This document shows, piece by piece, positions 10,989 to 20,452 of a stretch of DNA of 23,217 nt. Each line of letters opens with the position of its first letter. The stretch's first letter is position 1. The notes under the pieces were generated by a model that ran no database searches, was not told where the DNA came from, and saw nothing but the letters and a program-made list of their open reading frames with translations. The stretch covers positions 1 through 23,217 of the IMG/VR virus record IMGVR_UViG_3300032213_000182; one strand, given 5' to 3'. This DNA is from a virus. Made by a program: the position numbers and the translations under genes.

Positions 10989-13900
10989 ATGGGCAAACTC
11001 AAAATACTCGGCGATGTTGTAGAGGGCGGTCTCAGCCTGATGCGCGGTGCATCCAAAGCGGATGAGGCGGCAAAGGAGTTGACTGCGGCAGAACGTGCGG
11101 CGGCAGGTCGCAAGGCGGCTGAACTCATCAAGTCCCAACCGCAGGTCAAGGCGTCCGAGGCTCTTGGACAACTCAAGGAGAAGGGCTTCAAGCGGACGAC
11201 CACCACGCAGGCTGACCGCACCCGTGTGGGTGGCGGCAACATCGGTGGCGCACCATTCCCAGCCATCAGCGAAGCCGACCCAGCGTACAAGGGCAAGGTG
11301 TGGGGCGTGATGGATGAAGGCACAGCCGCCCGCCTCAAGAACCTGACGACACCTGAGACCGCGTGGACGACCATGCTCGGTTCCGCCAACCAACTCAAAA
11401 CCAACCCCATCGTGTTTGACAAACTCAAGCGTGGGTTCATTGACTCTATGAAGCAGGGCAACCTGTCTGACGAACTGGCTGGCAAAATTAACCACAACCT
11501 TGAACTGACGTTTGGGGCTGGCGCTGACATCCGTGACCCCAAGATATGGCGACAGGCTGACACCTTTGAGAAGCGTGCGGCACTGGCTGATGTGATGATG
11601 GGACAGGGAACCGCGCCCAGTAAGGGTGGCGTTGCCATTGGTGGCGAGAAGAGCGGCAAAGGCGTCATCTTCAAGCCGACGGAAATCCTCAAGCGCGAGA
11701 CTGAGCCGTACCTACTCCACACAGAGCATGGCGGTGATGTCCCCACTTTTGCGGCTGGCCCGCGTTTGTTCAGGCTCGACAAGGAGTCGGTGTATGACCC
11801 GTCACTGCATCCGGGCTTTCCCACCCTCATCACGGGCGAAGACCTGAAGGTGAACATGATTCCGACACCGACCGAGGTGTACCTGCGCGACTGGCATACT
11901 AAGTTCAAGAAGGACAACCCAGAGCGCAAAGCGCCGGGCTACTATGACCTCGCGCTAGGCGTGAAGGGCGAAGGTCTGCCCAGCCAAGAGTTGACCGACG
12001 AGTACATCCGCCACCTGATTCGCGAAGGCTTCAAGAAGGGCGGAGCGGTCGAGGACTTCGACTCCAAGGTAGACAAGTTGATTGAGAAGCATCACTTCGA
12101 CTCCCACATCGACAGCAAGATTGAACAACACTTTGCCAAGGGCGGTATGCCCAAGTTGGAGCGCACCACATTGCGCATGGGCAAAGGCGGACTGCTAGGC
12201 AAGGGAGCCAAGGCTCTGGCTGAAGCAATGAAAGCGTCAGAAGCCCAAAAAGACTTACGCGTATATCACGGCAGTCCACATCGCATGGCTCCTGTTCCAG
12301 AAAACCCGTTAGGCAAATTTGACTCAAGCAAGATGGGGACGGGAGAGGGCGGAGCCACCTATGGCGTTGGGCATTATTTGGCTCAAGCCAAGCCAGTGGC
12401 AAAAACATACCAGCCACGGTCGCCGTTACATGAGGAGAAATTGCTTAAAGAGTATAAAAAAGCGGAAGCAAAGCAAGACTACGCAAAGATGGAAGTTCTA
12501 GAAGATGCAATGATGCATAGTTCGCCCAGTGAGATTGTTGCAAAGTTCTCCAACGTCGAGGACGGCTACACACCAGAACACGTTAAAGCGGCAAGTGAAT
12601 TTGCAAAGTGGTCTGAAAAGAACAAACCAGAAGTTGGCGGCTTGTATCATGTTGATTTGCCTAAAGAGCATATTGCCAACATGATTGATTATGACAAGCC
12701 AATCAATCAGCAATCTAACCAAGTGAAAGCGTTGCTTGAAAAGGCTGGCATCAATTCAGAGTCATCCGCAAACGCGGGGGAAATGATTTACGGTCAAGAG
12801 CGCCATTTAGCAAAACACGGCATCCCCGGCGTGAAGTATTACGATGAAGGAAGTAGGCATCTGACAGGATGGGAAGTTGGCAAGAGCGGCAACAACACAT
12901 GGATGCTGAAAAACCATCAATTGTCCCCAAATCAGTGGAAAGAGTTTCCAACCGAAGAGGAGGCAAGAGCCGCATACTCCGCCATCCCAGATACAGGAAC
13001 CCGTAATTTTGTAGTGTTCCCCGGTTTTGAGGACATAGCCAAAATAGTTGAAAGAGAAAAAAATGGCGGAGTTATCCTCAAGCACAAGACTCTACGCAAT
13101 CGAAGCGCAACCCAATCACAACCGAATGGGTTTAAAGATGGCGGAAAGCCAGAGGCTACCGTGCAGGCAACGCCCCGCAAGAAGGGCTATGGCACAGCGT
13201 CAGACGTACTCAAGGGGGTGCATGAGTTTGTGTCTAAGCCTTTTGGTTACGACAACCCACCCGCTGAGATGCTGTCGGACTTTATTGGCATCCCTGCCGC
13301 ATCCCGCGTGCTGGACAAGTTGAGTTACGGCGAGCCAATCACCAACTACGGCAAGGCGAACGTGCCTTTCATGCAGGACGACACCTTTGATGCATTCGGT
13401 CTAGGGCTAGGCGCACTGGGTTCCGCAAGCAAGTTGGCAAAGCCACTAGCCAAGGCGGCAAAGAAGTTGCCCAAGGACTTGCCTGTCGGTCTGAGCATCA
13501 AGGCGGTGGACGGCATCCCAACTGGTGCGCCCAAGTTGAAAGTCAAACCACCAAGCGACAACGTGGCAAATGTCCGCGACGCAAACTTCAAGTACCCCAA
13601 AACCATTGGCAACCAGACGTTGAAGATTGATGAGGTGTCTGGCGGCGTAAGGTCAACAGACCCCCATGAGCGTAAGCGGGTCAAGGAACTGGCAGAGCAG
13701 ATGTCCAGCCCAGACGGCTACATCAGCCGCATCATTGTTGACCACAACAACAACGTCATTGAAGGACAGCACAGGCTTGAGGCGTTGCGTCAACTTGGTG
13801 TTGAGGATGTGCCTGTTTACAAGATTGAAGACTTGGCTGACACCCTGCCCGTATCTAAAATGGAAGAGGCAATGCGGGCGTCTGGTGGCATTCACCCAGA

Positions 13901-14108
13901 CCACGTTAACCAACTGATGAAACACGCCCTTGACGACATCTCCCAAGACGGAATAGAAGGCGCTCGTCAGATGGACTATGGCAAGTTCCAAAAATACTAC
14001 GATGCCGCATTGAACGCCGCCAGTCCTGAAGTAGCAAAAGCCAAGGGCGGCTTTATCCTAAAACACCACACCTTGCGCAACCGCAGGGTTAACCAACGAG
14101 TGAGATAA
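10989..14108 (+). CDS. Large modular phage protein with ADP-ribosyltransferase-like and ParB-like domains
   Basis: This 1039-aa protein lies between the large terminase and the portal. Part 1 (1 to about 415) is unrecognised and ends in a KGGMPKLERTTLRM segment (384-397). Part 2 (about 422-690) opens with LRVYHGSPHR (His427) and GTGEGGATYGVGHYLA (Tyr463), like H-Y-class ADP-ribosyltransferases seen in phage polyvalent proteins; it ends GGVILKHKTLRNR (693-705). Part 3 has a sulfiredoxin/ParB-like motif IEGQHRLEALRQLGV (924-938) and ends GGFILKHHTLRNR (1020-1032). It may be a virion or ejected protein that modifies host targets, but no catalytic test is possible here. Part 2 is more A+T-rich than its flanks, suggesting insertion. 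Confidence 0.8.
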   Translation: MGKLKILGDVVEGGLSLMRGASKADEAAKELTAAERAAAGRKAAELIKSQPQVKASEALGQLKEKGFKRTTTTQADRTRVGGGNIGGAPFPAISEADPAYKGKVWGVMDEGTAARLKNLTTPETAWTTMLGSANQLKTNPIVFDKLKRGFIDSMKQGNLSDELAGKINHNLELTFGAGADIRDPKIWRQADTFEKRAALADVMMGQGTAPSKGGVAIGGEKSGKGVIFKPTEILKRETEPYLLHTEHGGDVPTFAAGPRLFRLDKESVYDPSLHPGFPTLITGEDLKVNMIPTPTEVYLRDWHTKFKKDNPERKAPGYYDLALGVKGEGLPSQELTDEYIRHLIREGFKKGGAVEDFDSKVDKLIEKHHFDSHIDSKIEQHFAKGGMPKLERTTLRMGKGGLLGKGAKALAEAMKASEAQKDLRVYHGSPHRMAPVPENPLGKFDSSKMGTGEGGATYGVGHYLAQAKPVAKTYQPRSPLHEEKLLKEYKKAEAKQDYAKMEVLEDAMMHSSPSEIVAKFSNVEDGYTPEHVKAASEFAKWSEKNKPEVGGLYHVDLPKEHIANMIDYDKPINQQSNQVKALLEKAGINSESSANAGEMIYGQERHLAKHGIPGVKYYDEGSRHLTGWEVGKSGNNTWMLKNHQLSPNQWKEFPTEEEARAAYSAIPDTGTRNFVVFPGFEDIAKIVEREKNGGVILKHKTLRNRSATQSQPNGFKDGGKPEATVQATPRKKGYGTASDVLKGVHEFVSKPFGYDNPPAEMLSDFIGIPAASRVLDKLSYGEPITNYGKANVPFMQDDTFDAFGLGLGALGSASKLAKPLAKAAKKLPKDLPVGLSIKAVDGIPTGAPKLKVKPPSDNVANVRDANFKYPKTIGNQTLKIDEVSGGVRSTDPHERKRVKELAEQMSSPDGYISRIIVDHNNNVIEGQHRLEALRQLGVEDVPVYKIEDLADTLPVSKMEEAMRASGGIHPDHVNQLMKHALDDISQDGIEGARQMDYGKFQKYYDAALNAASPEVAKAKGGFILKHHTLRNRRVNQRVR

Positions 14109-14110
14109 AC

Positions 14111-16624
14111 ATGGCAACACAAATGCCCAATGACCCAGAGTTCAACCGCTTCATTGACGGTCTCAAAATGAATGAGGACGGTAGCGCGGAGGTGGATTTG
14201 TTGCCCGGTGAGGAGCCAGAGGTCGAAGAACTCCCTGACGGTTCCGCTGTCGTGAACATGGGCGACTTCAAAGGGCCGATGGACGACGAGGACTTCTACG
14301 GCAACTTGGCTGAAGACGTCATTGACATCTACGACCTAGAGAAGATGGGGATGCGTTACCTCGACCTGATTGACAACGACCGCGAGGCGCGTTCTAAGCG
14401 GGACAAGCAGTACGAGGAAGGTTTGCGCAGGACGGGGATGGGGGATGACGCACCGGGCGGCGCTCAGTTCCTCGGAGCCTCCAAGGTTGTCCACCCCATG
14501 ATGGCTGAAGCCTGCGTGGACTTTGCCGCTCGCGCCATCAAGGAGATGTTCCCACCAGATGGGCCTGCCAAGACAAAGATTCTTGGCGAGGTGACGGACG
14601 AGAAGACTGAGGTTGCCGAGCGCAAGCGCGACTACATCAACTGGCAGTTGACTGAGCAGATTGAAGAGTTCCGCGACGAGCAGGAGCAGTTGCTCACGCA
14701 GTTGCCACTGGGTGGTTCGCAGTTCATGAAGTTGTGGTTTGACGAGAAGAAGAAGCGCCCCTGCGCTGAGTTTGTTGCGATTGACAACATCCTCCTGCCA
14801 TTTGCCGCCGCCAACTTCTACACCGCCCAGCGCGTGACAGAACAGCAAGACATCACTGAGTATGAGTTCCGCCAGCGCATTGACCGTGGCTTGTACCGCG
14901 ACATCGACTTCATTCGCGCTACCTCTGAGCCAGACCAAACCAAGGCTGAGAAGGCAAACGCCAAGATTGAAGGCAAGCAGTACGAAACCAACGAAGACGG
15001 TTTGCGCCGCATCTACCACATCTACACTTGGCTGGAGTTGGATGATGACCCTGTTACCAAGGGCGAGAGCGCTCCTTACGTCCTGATGATTGACGAGTTG
15101 GAGCATAAGGTCATCGGTTTGTATCGCAACTGGGAAGAGGGCGACGACACGATGACCAAGTTGGATTGGCTCATCGAGTTCAAATTCATCCCTTGGCGCG
15201 GCGCTTATGCCATCGGGCTACCTCACCTCATCGGAGGTCTCTCCGCCGCCACTACGGGCGCTTTGCGTGCCTTGATGGACACCGCTCATGTCAACAACTC
15301 GCTCACCATGCTGAAGTTGAAGGGCGCAAAGGTTTCAGGTCAGTCCGACCAAATTGAAATTACGCAGGTGACGGAGATTGAAGGCGGCATTGGTGTGGAC
15401 GACATCCGCAAGATTGCGATGCCCATGCCATTCAACCCACCCTCGCCAGTGCTGTTCCAGTTGCTAGGCTGGTTGACGGACGCCGCCAAAGGCGTGGTCA
15501 CCACGGCAGAAGAGAAGATTGCCGACGCCAAGAGCAATATGCCAGTGGGTACGACTCAAGCGCTCATCGAGCAAGGTGCTGTCGTGTTCTCCGCCATTCA
15601 CTCGCGCTTGCATGACAGCCAGCGCCGCGTGTTGCAGGTGCTTGGACGCATCAACCGCTGGTACTTGGATGACCAACGCCGTGGCGACATCGTGGCTGAC
15701 CTGCCTATTAAGCGCGAAGACTTCCGCCGCAACAGCGACGTAGTACCTGTCAGCGACCCGCACATCTTCTCTGAGACACAGCGTATCAGCCAGATGCAGT
15801 CGGTCATGCAGTTGTCTGCACAGTTCCCTGCCATCTTTGACCAGCGTGCTGTGGTGAGCCGTATGCTCAAGCAGTTGAAGGTTCCAAACGTCAACGAGTT
15901 GATGCCAAACACTGGCAAGCCTGCTGAGTTGAACGCCGCAGACGAGAACAGCGCAATGGCTTTGGGACGCCCAGCGTTCGCGTACCCACGCCAAGACCAA
16001 CTTGCGCACATCCAAGCGCACTTGAACTTTGCGATTGACCCCATGCTTGGCTCCAACAAGTTGATTGCGCCTAAATTCATACCGCAGGCGATGGAACACA
16101 TCAAGCAACACATGATGCTTTGGTACACCAACCAGATGCAGACCTACGTCACAGCAGGGACGGACATCAAGATTGGCAAGTACGAAGAGAGCAAACTTGC
16201 ATCAGAGATTGACAAGGCTATTGCGGTGGCGTCTGACCACGTTAAGTTGGACACCCAGCAGGTGTTCTCTGGCGTTGTGCAGGCGTTGGAGCAACTCGGT
16301 CAGGTCATGCAACAGTTCAAACCACCAGCACCGCCTATGGAAGGCGACGCGCAGGCTGTGTTGCAGGCTTCTATGGCAGAGACTCAGCGCCGTACAGCCG
16401 CAGACCAAGCGCGTTTGGCATTCGACCAACAGAAGTTTGCCGCCGAACAGGCAGACAAGGACAAGGAATTGCAAGTCAAGGTGGCTATGAACGCCGAAGA
16501 CAACCTCACAGAGGAGCGCATCAAAACAGCAGAGTTGACTTTAGACGAAGTCAAACTGCGTAAGGAGCAGGAAGAAACTGCAATCAAACTCAACCAAGCA
16601 ACTCAACGCAACTTAGGAGCATGA
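14111..16624 (+). CDS. Portal protein, P22-like
   Basis: This 837-aa protein forms the dodecameric ring through which DNA enters and leaves the head. The SKVVHPMMAEACVDFAARAI segment (about 124-143), the FPPDGPAKTKI stretch (about 147-157) and NILLPFAAANFYTAQRV (about 226-242) fit P22-type portals. An acidic N-terminal 60 residues precede the core. The C-terminal about 100 residues are a Gln/Ala/Glu-rich coiled coil (QAVLQASMAETQRRTAADQA onward), longer than a minimal portal and possibly a barrel-like extension. It sits after the packaging genes and before scaffold and capsid. Confidence 0.9.
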   Translation: MATQMPNDPEFNRFIDGLKMNEDGSAEVDLLPGEEPEVEELPDGSAVVNMGDFKGPMDDEDFYGNLAEDVIDIYDLEKMGMRYLDLIDNDREARSKRDKQYEEGLRRTGMGDDAPGGAQFLGASKVVHPMMAEACVDFAARAIKEMFPPDGPAKTKILGEVTDEKTEVAERKRDYINWQLTEQIEEFRDEQEQLLTQLPLGGSQFMKLWFDEKKKRPCAEFVAIDNILLPFAAANFYTAQRVTEQQDITEYEFRQRIDRGLYRDIDFIRATSEPDQTKAEKANAKIEGKQYETNEDGLRRIYHIYTWLELDDDPVTKGESAPYVLMIDELEHKVIGLYRNWEEGDDTMTKLDWLIEFKFIPWRGAYAIGLPHLIGGLSAATTGALRALMDTAHVNNSLTMLKLKGAKVSGQSDQIEITQVTEIEGGIGVDDIRKIAMPMPFNPPSPVLFQLLGWLTDAAKGVVTTAEEKIADAKSNMPVGTTQALIEQGAVVFSAIHSRLHDSQRRVLQVLGRINRWYLDDQRRGDIVADLPIKREDFRRNSDVVPVSDPHIFSETQRISQMQSVMQLSAQFPAIFDQRAVVSRMLKQLKVPNVNELMPNTGKPAELNAADENSAMALGRPAFAYPRQDQLAHIQAHLNFAIDPMLGSNKLIAPKFIPQAMEHIKQHMMLWYTNQMQTYVTAGTDIKIGKYEESKLASEIDKAIAVASDHVKLDTQQVFSGVVQALEQLGQVMQQFKPPAPPMEGDAQAVLQASMAETQRRTAADQARLAFDQQKFAAEQADKDKELQVKVAMNAEDNLTEERIKTAELTLDEVKLRKEQEETAIKLNQATQRNLGA

Positions 16625-16625
16625 A

Positions 16626-16805
16626 ATGGACAAAGAAGTTAAAGAACTGCAATCAGAACAAGTACGTCAGAAGACCCGCATGGCGGCTGGCGCTTGGCTT
16701 TGTGGCGAATCATTAAAAGAGGACTCAAAAGCGACCATGCCAGAGGCTAACAGCGACCACGGGAATTTCTCCCAAACCAAGGGCGTGGACAAGTCCAACG
16801 CATGA
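16626..16805 (+). CDS. Small hypothetical protein after portal
   Basis: This 59-aa gene starts at an ATG with AGGAG at 16615-16619, six nt upstream, just after the portal stop. The sequence has a charged helical start (DKEVKELQSEQVRQK), MAAGAWLCGES at about 19-29, then a polar tail SDHGNFSQTKGVDKSNA. Its stop overlaps the next gene as ATGA. No function recognised. Confidence 0.6.
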   Translation: MDKEVKELQSEQVRQKTRMAAGAWLCGESLKEDSKATMPEANSDHGNFSQTKGVDKSNA

Positions 16806-16987
16806 AGGTTCTATCCGACTTCATAAGCGCTGTAAAAGCGCGTCAGGCAGAGATTGCAAAGGGGTTGGCGCATGGAAATGCGTCTGACTTCAATGCATAC
16901 CAACGCTTGGTCGGAGAAAACCTCGGACTTGAACAGTCCCTTGAGATTCTTAACCACCTTTTGAAAGAAGATGAAGATGACAGATAG
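16802..16987 (+). CDS. Small hypothetical protein
   Basis: This 61-aa helical protein has VKARQAEIAKGLAHGNASDF (about 11-30) and YQRLVGENLGLEQSLEILNH (about 33-52). It resembles small phage proteins often seen after the portal in this type of head cluster. The stop overlaps the GroES-like gene by about 17 nt. Role unknown. Confidence 0.65.
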   Translation: MKVLSDFISAVKARQAEIAKGLAHGNASDFNAYQRLVGENLGLEQSLEILNHLLKEDEDDR

Positions 16988-17399
16988 CACGGTAGCGGGT
17001 AATGCCGCTGATTTAGAGGAAGCATTTCCTCTTGTAGACCCCGGTGCGATACCCCTTGGTGCGCGTGTACTTGTTCAGTTGCGCAAAGCCAAGAAACGAA
17101 TGACTCAATCTGGGATTATTTTGCCCGAAGAGACTCGCGACACCGAACGGGCGCAAAACCCCGTTGCCAAGGTGATTGCGTTTGGCCCATTAGCGTTCAA
17201 AAAACGCGACACGATGGAGCCTTGGGTCGAGGGTATTTGGTGCGAAGTGGGAGACTTCCTGCGCGTACCCAAATGGACTGGCGACCGCTGGCAAGTTCCG
17301 CACGGTGACGACGAAAACGTCGAATTCATGGTGCTGAATGACCACGAAGTGATTGCCAAAATTACAGGAAATCCACTTGAAGTGAGGGCATTCATATGA
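16971..17399 (+). CDS. GroES-like co-chaperonin
   Basis: This 142-aa protein has a GroES fold signature: GAIPLGARVLVQLRKAKKRM (about 25-44), SGIILPEE with a mobile-loop-like segment (about 47-54), NPVAKVIAFGPLAF, and a C-terminal FMVLNDHEVIAKI. Phage co-chaperonins such as T4 gp31 modify host GroEL to fold the capsid protein. Its position between portal and scaffold fits head assembly. Two in-frame ATGs are possible (16971 and 16977); the first gives one longer reading. The stop overlaps the scaffold start as ATGA. Confidence 0.85.
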   Translation: MKMTDSTVAGNAADLEEAFPLVDPGAIPLGARVLVQLRKAKKRMTQSGIILPEETRDTERAQNPVAKVIAFGPLAFKKRDTMEPWVEGIWCEVGDFLRVPKWTGDRWQVPHGDDENVEFMVLNDHEVIAKITGNPLEVRAFI

Positions 17400-18370
17400 G
17401 TACCGAACAAGAACAAGAAGTTATTGTCATTCAGGAAGAGAAAGACGGCTCGGCGACCATTGAGTTGCCTGATAGCATCCCATCTCCTGAACCACAACAC
17501 GATGATGATTCCGATGAAGCGGATGAACGCGCCCGACAGAAGGAAATGGTCGTCGGTGGAGCGGTAGATGCGGACGCAGAAGCCCTGCGCGAGCAAAAAC
17601 GCCTCAAGCGCCAGCGCCGCAAGGAGTATCACAAGCAGGTTTCCTCTGAAAAGGACGTCAAACTGACCCTTTTGGAGCGACAAAACCAACAATTGCTTGA
17701 GCGGTTGTCTGTTTTGGAGAAAAAGAGCCACGGTTCGGACATCGCACGCCTGAATAAGGCAATCGAAGACCAAAACACGCGCATTTTGTTCGCCAAACAG
17801 AAAATCCAAGAAGCAACAGCGACTGGTAATGGTGAATTGCTCACTTCCGCACAGGAAATGTGGTTTGAAGCCCGCCGCCAGTCAGAGGCTTTGGAGAATT
17901 TGAAGAAACGCTCGGTTGCACCACAGCGCCAGCGCACTATTCAGGCTCCAGACCCACAATTGCAACGCCATGCAAGTAACTGGATGTCAAATAACCCTTG
18001 GTATGACCCAAGTGGTCGTGACCCAGATAGTCGCCGTGCTTTAAACGAGGATGCAATCCTTGCTGAAGAGGGTTATGACCCCAAAACTGCCGAGTATTGG
18101 GAAGAACTTGACAGACGCTTGCAAAGAGTAGTACCTCACAGGTATACTGAAGATGCAGACGAGAGACCACGCTCTAGACCGCGAAATGCAGTGACGAGTT
18201 CAGGCCGCGAATTTGCATCAAATAATGGCAGAGGTAATTCTTTTACTCTCTCTCCTGACCAAGTCAGGGCTATGAAAGATGCAGGTATGTGGGATGACGC
18301 TGAGAAACGAGCCAAGATGATTCGACGCTACGCCTTAGAAGCCAAGCAAACTAACAGTTATAGGGGTTAA
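17396..18370 (+). CDS. Probable scaffolding protein
   Basis: This 324-aa protein has an acidic N-terminal region (Glu/Asp-rich, DDDSDEADE at about 36-44), a long central coiled coil (KQVSSEKDVKLTLLERQNQQ, about 81-100), and a basic Arg-rich C-terminal third. That layout, and its position just upstream of the capsid genes, match P22-type scaffolds, which template the prohead and then leave. There is no obvious protease site. Length is close to the about 300 aa of the P22 scaffold. Confidence 0.75.
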   Translation: MSTEQEQEVIVIQEEKDGSATIELPDSIPSPEPQHDDDSDEADERARQKEMVVGGAVDADAEALREQKRLKRQRRKEYHKQVSSEKDVKLTLLERQNQQLLERLSVLEKKSHGSDIARLNKAIEDQNTRILFAKQKIQEATATGNGELLTSAQEMWFEARRQSEALENLKKRSVAPQRQRTIQAPDPQLQRHASNWMSNNPWYDPSGRDPDSRRALNEDAILAEEGYDPKTAEYWEELDRRLQRVVPHRYTEDADERPRSRPRNAVTSSGREFASNNGRGNSFTLSPDQVRAMKDAGMWDDAEKRAKMIRRYALEAKQTNSYRG

Positions 18371-18372
18371 AA

Positions 18373-18912
18373 ATGGATTCTCGTTTAAAGAAAAATTTGA
18401 ATGCTGGAGACCGCGAAAATCGCGGCAGTCGCGACACGATTCGCGAGGCTCCAGAAGACAAAATGGCATCGTCGGATGAACGTCGCAAGATGTGGAAAGA
18501 CGAATGGGTACAAAGTGCGTTGCCCGCTGTTCCTGATATGAAGGGATGGCACGTTTGCTGGTTATCTACAACCAACAGTTACGACAGCATCGACAAGCGG
18601 ATTCGGTTAGGGTACGTTCCCGTGAAAGCGGATGAGATACCTGAAATGCGAAATAACCGCGTAAAGGCTGGAGAACATGAAGGTTATATCTCGTGTAATG
18701 AGATGCTTCTGTACAAAATCCCTATGGATATGTACCAAGAGGTAATGGCTCATTTTCACCATGATGCACCGCTTGATGAAGCGAACAAAATTCGACTTCA
18801 AGCAGAGCAAAATGTTGGACGAGATAGTCGAGGCAGAAGCCTCGGTCAGATTGAAGGCGAAGGGCTTAACGACATTGACAAACCGATTCCTGCTCCGCAT
18901 TTTGCTGGGTAG
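18373..18912 (+). CDS. Head-region hypothetical protein
   Basis: This 179-aa protein is hydrophilic at the N-terminus. It has a WVQSALPAVPDMKGWHVCWL segment (about 45-64), then STTNSYDSIDKRIRLGYVPV, and a helical C-terminal part. The motif looks conserved in phage head clusters between scaffold and capsid but has no known function to me. AGGGG at 18362-18366 serves as its ribosome site. A structural or assembly role is likely from position. Confidence 0.7.
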   Translation: MDSRLKKNLNAGDRENRGSRDTIREAPEDKMASSDERRKMWKDEWVQSALPAVPDMKGWHVCWLSTTNSYDSIDKRIRLGYVPVKADEIPEMRNNRVKAGEHEGYISCNEMLLYKIPMDMYQEVMAHFHHDAPLDEANKIRLQAEQNVGRDSRGRSLGQIEGEGLNDIDKPIPAPHFAG

Positions 18913-18941
18913 GGCTTTTAACGAAACAAAGGAGAAAGACT

Positions 18942-19514
18942 ATGTCTTCAACCAATGCTCCGTTTGGTATGCGCCCCTCGTTCCATCCTACGGGTTTGGA
19001 CAGAGCGGTTGCTTTGCCTAACGGTATTGCCTCTGGTTACAGTTCTGGCATTTTAAAAGGTCAGCCTGTAGCCCTCAACACTAGCGGCAACATCATCGCC
19101 GCTACTGCTGGTAGCGCCTACCAAGGTGCTTTCGCTGGTCAAGAATACACCGACCTCACTGGTCGTCGTATTGTGAGCAACCAATGGATTGCATCTACTG
19201 CATACCAAACTGGTTCTCAAGTGACTTACTACTACTCTGACCCTAATATCGTTTACGACATTCAGGCAGATGGCAGTCTGGCACAGACCTCTATCGGAGA
19301 CCAAGCAAACTTTACAAACATCACTGCTGGTTCAACAACCACAGGTTTGTCTCAATGCACAATCTCTACTTCGTTGGCAGGTTCTAGTGCAGTTGGTGAT
19401 ATGCGTATCATCGGCTTGACTCCTGCCGTTGACAACGCTTGGGGCGATGCTTACACAGTTGTGCAAGTACAAGTCTCTCGCAGTCAATACGTCGCAACCA
19501 TTAACGCCATCTAA
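18942..19514 (+). CDS. Probable capsid decoration/stabilisation protein
   Basis: This 190-aa protein starts NAPFGMRPSFHPTGLDRAV, a signature of proteins found just upstream of phage capsid genes. The middle has QGAFAGQEYTDLTGRRIVSN (about 61-80) and IQADGSLAQTSIGDQANFTN (about 107-126). The composition is Ser/Thr/Ala-rich and beta-like. An AAGGAG ribosome site lies upstream. Possible roles are a decoration or minor capsid protein; the exact role is inference from location and family pattern. Confidence 0.7.
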   Translation: MSSTNAPFGMRPSFHPTGLDRAVALPNGIASGYSSGILKGQPVALNTSGNIIAATAGSAYQGAFAGQEYTDLTGRRIVSNQWIASTAYQTGSQVTYYYSDPNIVYDIQADGSLAQTSIGDQANFTNITAGSTTTGLSQCTISTSLAGSSAVGDMRIIGLTPAVDNAWGDAYTVVQVQVSRSQYVATINAI

Positions 19515-19525
19515 GGAGTCCAATC

Positions 19526-20440
19526 ATGGCCGCACCAATGCGCAGTACGGACTTTAGAAGTATTGTTGAACCTATCCTCAACGAATGCTTCGATGGAGTC
19601 TATGACCAACGTACCGATGAATGGTCACGGGTTTTCCGTGAGCAAGAAGGTATTCCCCGTAACTACCACGAAGAACCAGTCCTTTATGGATTTGGAGCCG
19701 CGCCTCAACTGCCTGACGGAACTCCTGTTTCGTATCAGCAGGGTGGTGTTCTCTTCTTGCAACGCTATGTGTACAACGTGTATGGCCTCGCCTTCGCATT
19801 GACCAAAGTGTTGGTTGAAGATGGTGACCATATCCGCATCGGTCAGGTTTACGCTCGTCACTTGGCTCAGTCTTTGATTGAGACCAAAGAGACATTGAGC
19901 GCAAACGTGTTGAACCGTGCGTTCAACTCTTCGTACCCCGGCGGTGACGGTGTTGCTTTGAACAGCGCATCACACCCCATCGTGAATGGTACTTTCAGCA
20001 ACTTGCTGTCCACTGCGGCTAACTTGAGCCAGACATCTCTCGAACAGATGCTGATTCAAATCCGTCAGGCTGTGGACAACAACGGCAAGAAGATTCGCCT
20101 TGTGCCTCGTCAATTGATTGTGGCCCCCGGCAACGTCTTCCAAGCCGAAGTGTTGTTGAAGTCAGTTCTCCGCGCTGGTACAGGCAACAACGACGTCAAC
20201 CCCATCAAATCTATTGGTTTGCTGGACGAGGGCGCGGCTGTGTTGTCTCGTTTGACTTCATCTACCGCATGGTGGGTGCAGACTGATGCTCCAGAAGGCA
20301 TGAAGTTGCTGATGCGTCGCAAACTCGAAAAGACTATGGAAGGTGATTTCGAGACCGACTCTATGCGCTACAAGGCTACTGAGCGTTACCAAGTGGGCTT
20401 CACTGACCCACGCGCCGTGTACGGCACACCCGGCGTCTAA
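19526..20440 (+). CDS. Major capsid protein, Mu gpT-like HK97 fold
   Basis: This 304-aa protein has the order seen in gpT-type capsids: a charged N-terminal arm, a YNVYGLAFALTKVLVEDGD segment (about 83-101), then SLEQMLIQIRQ and KIRLVPRQLIVAPG (188-202), and a C-terminal WWVQTDAPEGMKLLMRRKLE (249-268). It forms the icosahedral shell. The 171-206 segment is partly duplicated in the early gene at 3369-3551. It is preceded by GGAG and followed by a strong terminator, consistent with high expression. Confidence 0.85.
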   Translation: MAAPMRSTDFRSIVEPILNECFDGVYDQRTDEWSRVFREQEGIPRNYHEEPVLYGFGAAPQLPDGTPVSYQQGGVLFLQRYVYNVYGLAFALTKVLVEDGDHIRIGQVYARHLAQSLIETKETLSANVLNRAFNSSYPGGDGVALNSASHPIVNGTFSNLLSTAANLSQTSLEQMLIQIRQAVDNNGKKIRLVPRQLIVAPGNVFQAEVLLKSVLRAGTGNNDVNPIKSIGLLDEGAAVLSRLTSSTAWWVQTDAPEGMKLLMRRKLEKTMEGDFETDSMRYKATERYQVGFTDPRAVYGTPGV

Positions 20441-20452
20441 CCCACGCCACAG

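Noticed and set aside
10973-11929. 318-codon antisense ORF opposite the 1039-aa gene
   Set aside because: Shadow of a strongly coding + strand frame; no recognisable motif.
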